IMG/VR virus record: IMGVR_UViG_3300000227_000002
Location: 1 to 24,875 of that record
Direction: 5' to 3' (one strand)
From: a virus
Length of the DNA: 24,875 bases
Part shown: piece after piece, positions 16,063-24,308 of the stretch
Layout of the letters: each line of letters opens with the position of its first letter
How positions within the stretch are numbered: position 1 is the stretch's first letter
The notes under the pieces: generated by a model
Databases searched by the model: none
The model's input: only the letters and a program-made list of their open reading frames with translations
Told to the model about the DNA's origin: nothing
Made by a program: the position numbers and the translations under genes

Positions 16063-16265
16063 TAAAAAAGAATTGAAAAGATATATAATTTAATTTATTA
16101 TAGTATTATTATATTTATTATAAAATTTAAATTTTGATTAATTTTTGAAAATTTTACTTATTTTTTATTTTTTTTATTTTATTTGATTAATTTTATCTGA
16201 TTTTTTGTGAAATATTATTTATAAAAAAAATAATAATTTTTATTTTTTTTTATATTTTTCGTATA

Positions 16266-16273
16266 GTATTTAT
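16266..16273 (+). promoter_or_regulatory. Putative late promoter motif, gene at 16291
   Basis: ATAGTATTTATGTGAAAATAA, core 17 nt before the ATG, so a short leader is implied. Confidence 0.45.
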
Positions 16274-16290
16274 GTGAAAATAATTTAAAT

Positions 16291-18390
16291 ATGAATAAAT
16301 CACAAAGAATTTATTTAAATATTAATAGCACAACTACACAATCAAATGTTGATGTTGATAAACATATAAAAATTAGATTAGAACAAAATGTCGATACATT
16401 AGAATTTTTAACACTTAGCCTTAATACTGAAAATGCTTATCAAAATTTTAATGCTGATTATGGTGTTTTAATTGGCCGTGTTATTGCTAATAATGGTATT
16501 GGTATTCCTAATGCCAAAATAAGCATTTTTATTCCATTAAGTAAAGATGATGAAAATAATAGTGATATTGTTAGCGTTTATCCATATAAAACACCAAGAG
16601 ATAAAAATTTATACAAAAAAAGATATAATTTATTACCACGTGTTTCTGAATATAACCCATACACAGGTGTTTATTCACCAAGACAACCATTTGGTTCATT
16701 CTTTCTTAAACAAGAAATTCTTACTAATGAATTATTCCTAAATGTATATCAAAAATATTATAAGTATTCAACGGTTACCAATGAATTTGGTGATTATATG
16801 ATTTTTGGTGTACCAGTTGGAACTCATATCGTTCACATGAGCGTGGATATTACTGATATTGGTAAGTATTCAATGAATCCCGCTTCTATGGTAACTAATT
16901 TAGGATATTCACCAAATTTATTTACAGAGAATAATACAAGAATTAAAGAAAGCGATGAACTTGAAGATTTACCACATATTGACACGCAAGAAATTACGGT
17001 TGATATCATTCCATTTTGGGGTGATTCCGATAATTTTGAAATTGGTATTACTAGACAAGATTTTAGAATTAAAGCCATGCTTACTAATCAGTTTACTATC
17101 TTTGGTAGTGTTTTTACTGATGACTATAAAGCAAGACGTGCCGATAAGCATAATTTAGACAAAGACCTTGCTATTGGACAATTATACAGAATATCACCTG
17201 ATGAAGATTATAATGTTAGTATTCGAAGTAAAAGAATTGCAAAAGTAACTGAAACTATTTATTATTATCCAAATGATGTAACTGATGATGAAATTCAACA
17301 GGATGGTGTTGATTTATATAAAAAAGCATTGATATTAGACCCATCTCAATATACTGTTTATAAAAGAAATGGTGATTTTGTATTTATTATTAATTGTAAT
17401 AGAAAAAAAGTTATAACTAGTGAATTGGGTAGTTATATTGAAGTACCTGAATCTTATAATGGTGGTGTGTATACCGAATTTAAAGGATTCGTTACTTTTG
17501 AAATTACCGAAAAAGACTTAGCAACACCAAATGTGAAACTTGATAATGCAATTGGCGGTAAACATTCTGTTACTGTTTTTAGAACAAAAATAAAAATACC
17601 GCAAAATTCACCAGCAAATCAAGGATTCTTTGATTCATCACAAGCACATAAATGGAGAAATTATCACTACACTTTTAAAGCGGGTAATATTTATAGTGTT
17701 TCTCAATTTTATGGTACTGTAAAAAATAGTAGTGGTAATATTAAACCACAAGTACATAGTACTTATAATCAATTTGCTAGTACTGATGATATAAACAATA
17801 TACATCTTGACCCATATTTTACTTGTGGTATTATTAAAACAACTGAAAATGGAAATGATGATTATGAATTTCCTAGTAATGGCACTACTGATATAAATAA
17901 ACCTGCCTTTGGTGCTAATTGGTTAAATTTTACCCTATATTTACCACAAATGGGTTATGTTATTTCTAGTGATTATGGTTTAAAAGTTGCTACTTATTTT
18001 ACTTTTTTGGTTTCTGCCAAGAAAGACAAAAATAGTAAACCCAATTTTTATACCGATGATGATGAACCTATAGGTGCTAATGAAACAAATTTGAAATGGT
18101 TTTTACGTTCCGACCTGCATTGGACTAATTTTATTTTGGTTACCGAAAATGATATTAAAATTTTTTACGATTTCCCCCAAAAGGGCGGACATGATAATAT
18201 GGATTATTTTAAAAATGAAAATAATATAGTAAAATCAAATTATATGTATGGTGAAAAACAGTGTCCGTATGGTGGTGGTAAAAAGAACGGCATTCCAAGT
18301 AATGCTACCGATAATAATGTATATTTTTATAAGGGTTTTGGTACAGCCAATTGTATTGAATTCGTAAAGGGTATTCTTAATATAAAATAA
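16291..18390 (+). CDS. Large virion protein with carboxypeptidase-regulatory-like domain
   Basis: A 699-residue protein. Residues about 57-82 (YGVLIGRVIANNGIGIPNAK and on) and about 155-182 (TVTNEFGDYMIFGVPVGTHI) are the two halves of a carboxypeptidase-regulatory-like beta sandwich, the G.V.D..G.P...A and T...G.Y.......G.Y pattern, split by an insertion of some 70 residues. The rest is beta-rich, with a Cys-containing end CPYGGGKKNG and GFGTANCIEFVKGILNIK. Domains like this often serve as adhesive or decorating modules on phage tails. No signal peptide or catalytic motif. It is a single-gene unit between a late promoter-like motif and a strong terminator, divergent from the sheath. A tail or baseplate decoration role is inferred from context. 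Confidence 0.75.
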   Translation: MNKSQRIYLNINSTTTQSNVDVDKHIKIRLEQNVDTLEFLTLSLNTENAYQNFNADYGVLIGRVIANNGIGIPNAKISIFIPLSKDDENNSDIVSVYPYKTPRDKNLYKKRYNLLPRVSEYNPYTGVYSPRQPFGSFFLKQEILTNELFLNVYQKYYKYSTVTNEFGDYMIFGVPVGTHIVHMSVDITDIGKYSMNPASMVTNLGYSPNLFTENNTRIKESDELEDLPHIDTQEITVDIIPFWGDSDNFEIGITRQDFRIKAMLTNQFTIFGSVFTDDYKARRADKHNLDKDLAIGQLYRISPDEDYNVSIRSKRIAKVTETIYYYPNDVTDDEIQQDGVDLYKKALILDPSQYTVYKRNGDFVFIINCNRKKVITSELGSYIEVPESYNGGVYTEFKGFVTFEITEKDLATPNVKLDNAIGGKHSVTVFRTKIKIPQNSPANQGFFDSSQAHKWRNYHYTFKAGNIYSVSQFYGTVKNSSGNIKPQVHSTYNQFASTDDINNIHLDPYFTCGIIKTTENGNDDYEFPSNGTTDINKPAFGANWLNFTLYLPQMGYVISSDYGLKVATYFTFLVSAKKDKNSKPNFYTDDDEPIGANETNLKWFLRSDLHWTNFILVTENDIKIFYDFPQKGGHDNMDYFKNENNIVKSNYMYGEKQCPYGGGKKNGIPSNATDNNVYFYKGFGTANCIEFVKGILNIK

Positions 18391-18392
18391 GA

Positions 18393-18422
18393 AAAAATCC
18401 CTTCAGTATTGAAGGGATTTTT
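18393..18422. terminator. Perfect bidirectional intrinsic terminator
   Basis: AAAAATCCCTTCA and TGAAGGGATTTTT pair over 13 bp with a GTAT loop, starting three bases after the TAA of the 16291 gene. It also serves the convergent lipoprotein remnant. Confidence 0.95.
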
Positions 18423-18451
18423 ATTATTTATAATATTCATTACTGTTTTTG

Positions 18452-18946
18452 CTAAATTAATATTACACCTATTGGTATCATATTATAACCAGTTGGTTGA
18501 ATTTGTTTTATTTTGAGTATTTTTTTATTTTTATCATAATCAAGTATTTAATATACTATATCGCCACCCAATCGAATTTTATTATCGGCTTCATCAAGTC
18601 TTAATTCACAATCATAAAAAGTAACGGGAGTATAAGGAGCGCAAATATTTGTAATATCACAATGTGCTTCTGGTATATCATAGCCTTCAATGTGTTCAAT
18701 TGGTTTGATTTCAAAATTCCTAATAATCCTCTCACGCATTTCTGGAGAGAATGTATTATTTTCATCATTATTAACATTGTTACAATCATTATAGACAATC
18801 CCTTTATATTCGGCAGATTCGCAATCTCATTTATCGATAAGTTCTTCAATTGTGATAATTGGGTTCACATCATCATTTTTTTCGCAAGCAGTATTTATAA
18901 ATACAAATGCAAAAAACAGTAAAGTAACATAAGATAATCTTTTCAT
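18452..18946 (-). pseudogene. Lipoprotein gene interrupted by in-frame TGA and TAA
   Basis: From ATG at 18946 the frame encodes a lipoprotein signal peptide, MKRLSYVTLLFFAFVFINTA, followed by Cys21 and the acidic stretch EKNDD. It meets TGA at 18827-18829 (codon 40), continues open with Cys-rich, protein-like sequence (DCESAEYKG ... PEAHCDITNICAPYTPVTFY) to TAA at 18548-18550, and then still reads sensibly (ILDYDKNKKILKIKQIQPTG ...) to TAG at 18452-18454. All three segments are in one frame with no indel, giving 165 codons. Other genes here use TGG for Trp and end at standard stops, so general recoding is unlikely. Its codons are less AT-biased than the neighbours (CTG, GCC, CCC, GGC occur), suggesting acquisition from a host. 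Nonsense decay is the simplest reading; read-through cannot be excluded. The first 39 codons alone could still yield a short lipopeptide. Confidence 0.6.
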
Positions 18947-18974
18947 AGTTTCAAATTTTTATGATTTCTGTGTG

Positions 18975-19005
18975 ATTATACAATAAAATGATTGAAATGT
19001 TACAA
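18975..19005 (-). promoter_or_regulatory. Possible sigma-70-like promoter of lipoprotein remnant
   Basis: On the minus strand TTGTAA (19005-19000) and TATAAT (18980-18975) are 19 bp apart and the -10 lies 28 nt before the ATG. It is different from the GTATTTAT motif of the virion genes. Weak support in AT-rich DNA. Confidence 0.25.
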
Positions 19006-19020
19006 TAATTAAAAATTATT

Positions 19021-20241
19021 ATGGATAAACAATTAAATATATTATTAGGTAAATATAAGAATATTAAATCAGTAAATGTAGATAATTTTGATTTAATACA
19101 ATTGTTAAATAGAACATCAGAATTTCACGATAATTTTATATTTGATAGAGTAAATTCTGCTGATGTGTCATATGATGAAAGAGAAAAATATTCTATATAT
19201 AGAATTTATGGTAGAATAGAGTATTTATCGTTATTAAATGGGTTGATAAATTTATATGAAAATTGTAGTGATTTTTTTGTTAAACGTAACGAAAATAGCG
19301 ACGATTCGTTATATCATAATTTTTTAATGTCATTTAAGTTTTTTTTAGTTAAGCCAGCAAAAATTGAATATAGTAAAATAAATGAAAATAATGATTTATG
19401 TGAATATGTTAGAAAGTTTGAAGTTATTGCAAAGCCAGAAGATTTTGATATATTTTCGGCAGGTTTTTCAAAAAATATATTCAATGAAAGAATATTTGCA
19501 TTTCACTTAAAAAAAGATATTGATGTAATTAATCAATACGATTATTTTAATTTTCCAATAACAGAATTATATTTAGTACCCATTTATGTACCAAAATTAA
19601 ATGGTGATAAGATAATGGAAAAATATTCTGCTACAACATATAATGTAAATGGTCAACAGCAAAAAATTAAAATAACAGATATACCGAATTTGAATTATGG
19701 AGATATTTTTAGTGTAACTGAAAATAATATAAACATTTGTGATATTGTTAAATATAATAAAAATGAATATTTACAATATCAAGATAGTAATAATGATTTA
19801 TATTGTTATATTAATACACCATGTAAATATAATAATATGAATATTAATCTAATTTGGAAATATAGATTTTTTATACCAATAAAATTAAGATATTTATCAA
19901 ATGAATTATATGTGGTAAATAAAGATACGACAATATATGATGATATTGGATCAGTTCCAGAGCATGCTGCATATTTGGAAGATAGCAATAATTATATTTG
20001 GCGAGAAATATTACCGCAGGAATATATTGACCCATTAACGGGTATTGGAGTGAATTATCCATTTATTAATGGTAAAAGATATTTGTTTAAATCAATTGTA
20101 TTTTCAGTAGTTCCAGATTTAAGTGATAATACAACAAAAAATATGTTTGATAAAATATGGTTTACTAGAAATAATACAACAGTTAATTTTGGTTTTAAAG
20201 ATAAAAATGAATTAAATGATATAACAAAACCATGTAAATAA
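19021..20241 (+). CDS. Putative virion protein, 406 residues
   Basis: Not assigned to a family. The N-terminal part is helical (residues 1-100), with NILLGKYKNIKSVNVDNFDL and a Tyr-rich helix pair. From about 120 on it is beta-rich with many Tyr, Phe and Asn. A well-formed segment near residues 312-345, SVPEHAAYLEDSNNYIWREI then LPQEYIDPLTGIGVNYPF, recalls structural proteins of large Bacteroidota phages. No signal peptide or enzyme motif. It starts a two-gene unit; its TAA shares one base with the ATG of the next gene. No GTATTTAT motif is seen before it, unlike most virion genes here. A tail or neck component is a fair guess, no more. Confidence 0.7.
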   Translation: MDKQLNILLGKYKNIKSVNVDNFDLIQLLNRTSEFHDNFIFDRVNSADVSYDEREKYSIYRIYGRIEYLSLLNGLINLYENCSDFFVKRNENSDDSLYHNFLMSFKFFLVKPAKIEYSKINENNDLCEYVRKFEVIAKPEDFDIFSAGFSKNIFNERIFAFHLKKDIDVINQYDYFNFPITELYLVPIYVPKLNGDKIMEKYSATTYNVNGQQQKIKITDIPNLNYGDIFSVTENNINICDIVKYNKNEYLQYQDSNNDLYCYINTPCKYNNMNINLIWKYRFFIPIKLRYLSNELYVVNKDTTIYDDIGSVPEHAAYLEDSNNYIWREILPQEYIDPLTGIGVNYPFINGKRYLFKSIVFSVVPDLSDNTTKNMFDKIWFTRNNTTVNFGFKDKNELNDITKPCK

Positions 20242-21029
20242 TGAAAAGAATTATTAAATTAAATAATTCAGATACTAATATTAAAATTAATTTAATTGGA
20301 AATAACAATTCATTATTAGGATATAATCAAGAAATTGAAAAATTTGTAGATAATAAGAAAAATGAATTGATAAATCCAATTATTGATTATGAAATGATTA
20401 AATTTACGTATTGTTATAATTTTCATGAGATTGATTTTTTATTTACAATACCTAATAGTACATATACTAGTTCAGCGTTTGGTAATATATTTCCAAGTGG
20501 AGAAATAACCGATAGATTTTCACCAGTAATTAAAAATAGTTTTTTTATTATGGATGTGTATGATACGTATAAAGAATATGAACAGCAAAAATTATCAACA
20601 ATTTATTTCACGAAGATATGGAATTCAAATTACGTTTTTAAATATTTAATTAATTCTGATATTCAATTAAATGATTTATATCTACCAAAATACTATATTG
20701 ATAATAATGTTAATAATAATTTAAATTTATATGTAAAATTTAGTTTTTTTAATGCAAGCAATGGAAATATTTATTTATTTAGAAATTCAAATAATTCTAA
20801 TTTAACATCAGAAAAATTGTATTTTAAAATTAGTATTAATAAAAGTAATTTAATGTGGTATTTTGATGAAAATATAACACAAAATAAAATTAAAGTATTG
20901 CAAATACCCATTAATGATATATATGCGAAAAAAATAAACGATAAAGTTGAAAATGATAGCATTATTAATATTAATTATCCTAAAAAAACAAGATTTAATT
21001 CGATAACAAGAGATTATGAAGATGAATAA
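20241..21029 (+). CDS. Putative virion protein, 262 residues
   Basis: Not recognised. An Asn/Ile/Tyr-rich, beta-looking protein translated in overlap (TAATG) with the gene before it, so the two are expected to be made together and perhaps bind each other. Notable stretches are NPIIDYEMIKFTYCYNFHEI, TYTSSAFGNIFPSGEITDRF and LMWYFDENITQNKIKVLQIP. No signal peptide, membrane helix or catalytic motif. Its last 16 bases overlap the end of the convergent gene at 21014-21778, with no clear terminator between the two. Confidence 0.7.
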   Translation: MKRIIKLNNSDTNIKINLIGNNNSLLGYNQEIEKFVDNKKNELINPIIDYEMIKFTYCYNFHEIDFLFTIPNSTYTSSAFGNIFPSGEITDRFSPVIKNSFFIMDVYDTYKEYEQQKLSTIYFTKIWNSNYVFKYLINSDIQLNDLYLPKYYIDNNVNNNLNLYVKFSFFNASNGNIYLFRNSNNSNLTSEKLYFKISINKSNLMWYFDENITQNKIKVLQIPINDIYAKKINDKVENDSIININYPKKTRFNSITRDYEDE

Positions 21030-21778
21030 CCAAATATGGGTTTTCTTGTTGTTTTAACAATTTCAAAATCTGATTCATCTTGAATAAATGCCATTGCTTT
21101 TAAAACATATTTAGATACAAATAATCTATCGCCATCAATATTTTCAATAATATTTGATTCTGTAATACTATCAATTACAATTGGCATTGGATTACCTTTA
21201 ATAAATAAATATTCTTGTCTTGATGCAAAATTTTTTAAGATATGTTCATCATATTTATTAACATCAACTCTATATTTAGTAAATAATACAACTTCATATA
21301 TCATATCAACATTAGTTGGTTCTGGTGCTTTAAATAATAAATATATTAATTCACCATCATCAAGTATTGGTATTTGAAAATACCTAAATCTTTTGGATTG
21401 AGGTACGTGATATTTATTATTTAAACGAGTACCAATTCTTTTTTCAGTTCTTCTAATTGTAATATATGGTGTGGGTATATTTTTATCATTATCCATTAAC
21501 TTCCATGTTTTACTAAAATCACCCCATCTATCATTATCAAGATATATTGTTGGAACAGTTTTACCATCAATAGTAATTTTTAATTTATCTTGACTAACAA
21601 AATCATATACAGCTTGGTCTATATCTTCAAGTAATATTGTTCTTGGTAAATATTTAGTTTTAGTATTTGTAGCATGCATTAATTCTTCGATTCTATCGAA
21701 TCCATATTTTAAATATTCATTACCTGTTTTAATAGGATTTATATCGTGTGTTAATTTAACTTTTTTTGGTAATGCCAT
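21014..21778 (-). CDS. Probable tail completion/sheath terminator protein, gp15-like
   Basis: A 254-residue protein. Its central part, MIYEVVLFTKYRVDVNKYDE (residues 159-178), resembles T4 gp15 and related tail-completion proteins, where a short strand pattern [IV]YE[LV].[IL]FT[KR]Y is followed by a helix; gp15 has about 272 residues. Other notable parts are PTPYITIRRTEKRIGTRLNN (102-121) and the C-terminal IENIDGDRLFVSKYVLKAMA. Such proteins cap the tail tube and sheath before joining to the neck. It lies upstream of the sheath gene on the same strand, as gp15 does in T4, which supports the call. A GTATTTAT motif is 16 nt upstream. The similarity is from memory and modest. Confidence 0.5.
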   Translation of the reverse strand: MALPKKVKLTHDINPIKTGNEYLKYGFDRIEELMHATNTKTKYLPRTILLEDIDQAVYDFVSQDKLKITIDGKTVPTIYLDNDRWGDFSKTWKLMDNDKNIPTPYITIRRTEKRIGTRLNNKYHVPQSKRFRYFQIPILDDGELIYLLFKAPEPTNVDMIYEVVLFTKYRVDVNKYDEHILKNFASRQEYLFIKGNPMPIVIDSITESNIIENIDGDRLFVSKYVLKAMAFIQDESDFEIVKTTRKPIFGYSSS

Positions 21779-21794
21779 TTTATCTTTTTTTATA

Positions 21795-21802
21795 ATAAAT
21801 AC
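21795..21802 (-). promoter_or_regulatory. Putative late promoter motif, gp15-like gene
   Basis: ATAGTATTTATTATAAAAAAA on the minus strand, core 16 nt before the ATG at 21778. In the opposite orientation, ATAAATACT faces the plus-strand gene at 21857, so this copy is ambiguous. Confidence 0.4.
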
Positions 21803-21856
21803 TATTGCATATTTAAAATAATTTTCATTATTTTGTAAAATAAATAATATAAAAAT

Positions 21857-22240
21857 ATGTTAATAGAGCGAAAAGAACATAAAAATGAAAATAATTATGT
21901 TGATTATATTGAATCAATATATGATTCACAAAATATATTAAAAAGCATATATTTTATGCAATCAAAAAGATTATATATATATTTTAAAAGTGGAATTGCA
22001 TATTCATATGGTAATATTGATAATGAATTGTATGATGAATTTGAAAAAAATGAATCACAGGGTAAGTTTTTTGCGAAAAAAATAAAAAATAATAATAAGT
22101 ATCCATATCGTAAAGAATTTTCATTATTATCAAATGAATTAAACGAATTATTACAAATTGTTAATAATAAGAATAAATATGTACAACATAATGATGATAA
22201 CAGGTTTGATGAACCATTAAATAATAAAAACGATGAATAG
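21857..22240 (+). CDS. KTSC-domain protein
   Basis: A 127-residue protein whose residues about 17-86 match the small KTSC domain: a Ser-containing first strand (IESIYDSQNILKSIYFMQSK), then LYIYFKSGIAYSYGNIDNEL, YDEFEKNESQGKFFAKKIKN and KYPYRK, equal to the V.F..G..Y.Y..V....y..f..a.S.G.yF...I...Y pattern. The biochemical role of KTSC is uncertain; it has been proposed to bind nucleic acid or act with lysyl-tRNA synthetase-linked proteins. Beyond residue 88 the chain is polar and probably disordered. It begins a plus-strand block shared with dut and thyA; its end overlaps the next gene by 8 bases. Confidence 0.75.
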   Translation: MLIERKEHKNENNYVDYIESIYDSQNILKSIYFMQSKRLYIYFKSGIAYSYGNIDNELYDEFEKNESQGKFFAKKIKNNNKYPYRKEFSLLSNELNELLQIVNNKNKYVQHNDDNRFDEPLNNKNDE

Positions 22241-22544
22241 TATTGAAGATTATCAAAACATTATTGAATTGCTAAAAAAAATATTAGCATTCTATGCTGA
22301 TTCTAACAATTATATAAATACCGAAAATATAATTGCTCCAATAACAATTGATAATGGTTTTCAGGCACGTTTTGCTTTAGATAAAATTGAAGAATTGGAA
22401 AAAATTAATCAAGATATATTAAATGATTATAATAAATATGTTGAATATTATTCAAATAATAGTGAAGCAAATTTTAACAATATTAATTCATTTGATATAT
22501 CAAATTTAACTGAAAAAAATGAAAATTTTAATATAAAACAATGA
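22233..22544 (+). CDS. Hypothetical protein, 103 residues
   Basis: Not recognised. The N-terminal half is helical (MNSIEDYQNIIELLKKILAF), a central ENIIAPITIDNGFQARFALD segment joins to a second helix, and the last 25 residues are Asn-rich and likely flexible. It overlaps the KTSC gene by 8 bases (ATG inside its end), so it is translated from the same mRNA. It ends at tandem TGA TGA. Acidic overall, with no membrane segment. Confidence 0.65.
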   Translation: MNSIEDYQNIIELLKKILAFYADSNNYINTENIIAPITIDNGFQARFALDKIEELEKINQDILNDYNKYVEYYSNNSEANFNNINSFDISNLTEKNENFNIKQ

Positions 22545-22749
22545 TGATATTATTTTATTATTTAATTTAGATAAAAATGTTTGAATTAGTACAAGTAAAA
22601 CACAATTAATATAATTATTTGTTGAATAGTATAGTAATAGAATGTTGCAATTTTGTTGATATATAATAGTAAAATTAAATAAACAAAATTTAAAGTTTTG
22701 ATAAAAATAAATAAGTAATAAATAAACATATATATTAAAATTAATTCAT

Positions 22750-23208
22750 ATGATTATAAAATTTAAACGATTAGTGCCAGAAGCAAAAGAACCTTATAAG
22801 GTTAATGATGTTGATGCAGGATTTGATTTATATGCAACATCATATCAAGAATTTGATGGGTATATTGAATATCATACTGGAATTGCATTTGAAATTCCAG
22901 ATGGTTACGTTGGATTAGTTTTTCCACGTAGTTCAATAACAAAATATGACTTAATGCTAAAAAATAGTGTGGGTGTTATTGATTCATCATATCGTGGTGA
23001 AATTATATGTAGATTTTATCAACTTGATAGTAATAATGCATATCGTGTTAATATGGGGTTGGTTCAGTTTGGTAATAATAAATATGCTATTGGTGAACGT
23101 ATTGCACAAATAGTATTTGTTGAAATACCCAAAATTAAATTAGTTGAATCTGATGAATTATCAGAAACGAATAGAGGTAATGGTGGTTTTGGTTCAACGG
23201 GTAATTAA
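22750..23208 (+). CDS. dut: dUTPase (dUTP diphosphatase)
   Basis: A 152-residue trimeric-type dUTPase that converts dUTP to dUMP and PPi. All five motifs are present in order: DAGFDLYA (22-29), PRSS (59-62), GVIDSSYRGEI (75-85), GERIAQIVF (115-123) and RGNGGFGSTG (142-151). Asp78 of motif 3 is the expected catalytic residue. The length is typical. It keeps uracil out of the AT-rich phage DNA and supplies dUMP to thymidylate synthase, whose gene follows after 14 bases. Upstream lies a 205-bp gap with no gene. The ATG at 22750 gives the usual N-terminus. Confidence 0.95.
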   Translation: MIIKFKRLVPEAKEPYKVNDVDAGFDLYATSYQEFDGYIEYHTGIAFEIPDGYVGLVFPRSSITKYDLMLKNSVGVIDSSYRGEIICRFYQLDSNNAYRVNMGLVQFGNNKYAIGERIAQIVFVEIPKIKLVESDELSETNRGNGGFGSTGN

Positions 23209-23222
23209 TAATTAATTGATAT

Positions 23223-24308
23223 ATGAAACAGTATATAGATTTACTAAAAAATATAATATCTAATGGTGTTGAAAAGGAAAGTGGAAGGCCTAATATGCCA
23301 AAAGTAATTGGTTTGTCAAATGCAACCATTACAATGAATTTACGTGAAGGATTTCCATTACTAACCACAAAAAAAATGTATTTTAAGGGAATTGTGCATG
23401 AATTATTGTGGTTTATAAAAGGTGATACTAACATAAAATATTTAATAGATAATAATGTTAATATTTGGAATAACGATGCGTTGAGATGGTATAAAGACGT
23501 CTTGGTGAAAAATTATCAAGCACCAGATATGGATATGGTAGAGTTTATTGAATTGGTTAAACAACAAAAAAAATATTATTATACGAAAAATGTAAAATTA
23601 AAAGATAATATTGATTTAGAAAATAATTTAAGATACGAATCCTGTGTTTATATATATGGTGATATGGGTAAAATATATGGTCATCAATGGAGATATCAAA
23701 ATGGTGTTGACCAATTAAAATACGTGTATGATAATTTGAAAAATAATCCGTATAGTCGTTATCATATTATTAATAATTGGAATCCATCAGATTTATCTGA
23801 AATGGGATTACCACCTTGTCATTTATTATATCAATTTATCGTAAGACCATTAAGTTTAAATGATAGATTAACATATTATTATAATAATATGAAGGGTGAT
23901 TTATTTTTATATAAAAACGATGATAATTTGAAAATTTATTTGAAAAATATTAATGTACCTGAGTTTTATTTAGATTTAAATATGTATCAAAGAAGTGCTG
24001 ATGTATTTTTAGGATTACCATTTAATTTGGCGAGTATGTCATTGTTACTTGAGATTTTTGCTAAGTCATTAAATATGATTTCAGGTGTCGCTACTTGGAT
24101 TGGTGGTGATACTCATATATATATTGAACACCTATCTTCTGTTTTAACACAGTTAGATAGAAATCCATACGCATTACCGAAATTAAAAATAAACAAAAAA
24201 TTAAATTCTTTTGATGATATTATATCATTAGAATATGATGATTTTGAATTAGTTGATTATTTATCACATGAACCAATAAATGCTAAATTATTTACAGGAT
24301 TATCTTAA
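23223..24308 (+). CDS. thyA: Thymidylate synthase (ThyA type) with insertions
   Basis: A 361-residue ThyA-type enzyme making dTMP from dUMP with methylenetetrahydrofolate. The folate- and dUMP-binding landmarks are clear: FPLLTTKKMYFKG (44-56), YGHQWR (152-157), MGLPPCH with catalytic Cys199, QRSADVFLGLPFN (256-268) and GGDTHIY (294-300). It is about 100 residues longer than E. coli ThyA (264). One insertion at about 92-145 resembles the small-domain insertion of the Lactobacillus casei enzyme (APDM ... YGDMGKIYG). A second, at about 208-250 between the catalytic Cys and the QRS motif, is unusual. In the phosphate-binding SRR motif the second Arg is replaced (SRYH, 178-181). It is paired with dut. 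An intrinsic terminator follows inside the opposing gene. Confidence 0.93.
   Translation: MKQYIDLLKNIISNGVEKESGRPNMPKVIGLSNATITMNLREGFPLLTTKKMYFKGIVHELLWFIKGDTNIKYLIDNNVNIWNNDALRWYKDVLVKNYQAPDMDMVEFIELVKQQKKYYYTKNVKLKDNIDLENNLRYESCVYIYGDMGKIYGHQWRYQNGVDQLKYVYDNLKNNPYSRYHIINNWNPSDLSEMGLPPCHLLYQFIVRPLSLNDRLTYYYNNMKGDLFLYKNDDNLKIYLKNINVPEFYLDLNMYQRSADVFLGLPFNLASMSLLLEIFAKSLNMISGVATWIGGDTHIYIEHLSSVLTQLDRNPYALPKLKINKKLNSFDDIISLEYDDFELVDYLSHEPINAKLFTGLS

Larger units (their letters stand above)
16002..16290. promoter_or_regulatory. Divergent AT-rich intergenic region, sheath / 16291 gene
   Basis: A 289-bp gap between divergent late genes with long T and A runs and no ORF worth calling. It holds one promoter-like motif for each direction near its two ends, and I see no other clear structure in it. 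Confidence 0.6.

Noticed and set aside
16547-17158. Several short ORFs on both strands within the 16291 gene
   Set aside because: Out-of-frame shadows without start context or protein-like composition.
18601-18922. 82- and 86-residue ORFs over the lipoprotein region
   Set aside because: They are in other frames than the signal-peptide frame and have random composition; the interrupted lipoprotein frame explains the sequence better.
22545-22749. 205-bp gap upstream of dut with TTGCAA and TATAAT
   Set aside because: The two hexamers are only 11 bp apart, too close for a sigma-70 promoter, and no other element or ORF is convincing.
23135-23434. 99-residue minus-strand ORF across dut/thyA
   Set aside because: Antisense shadow of two clearly identified enzymes.
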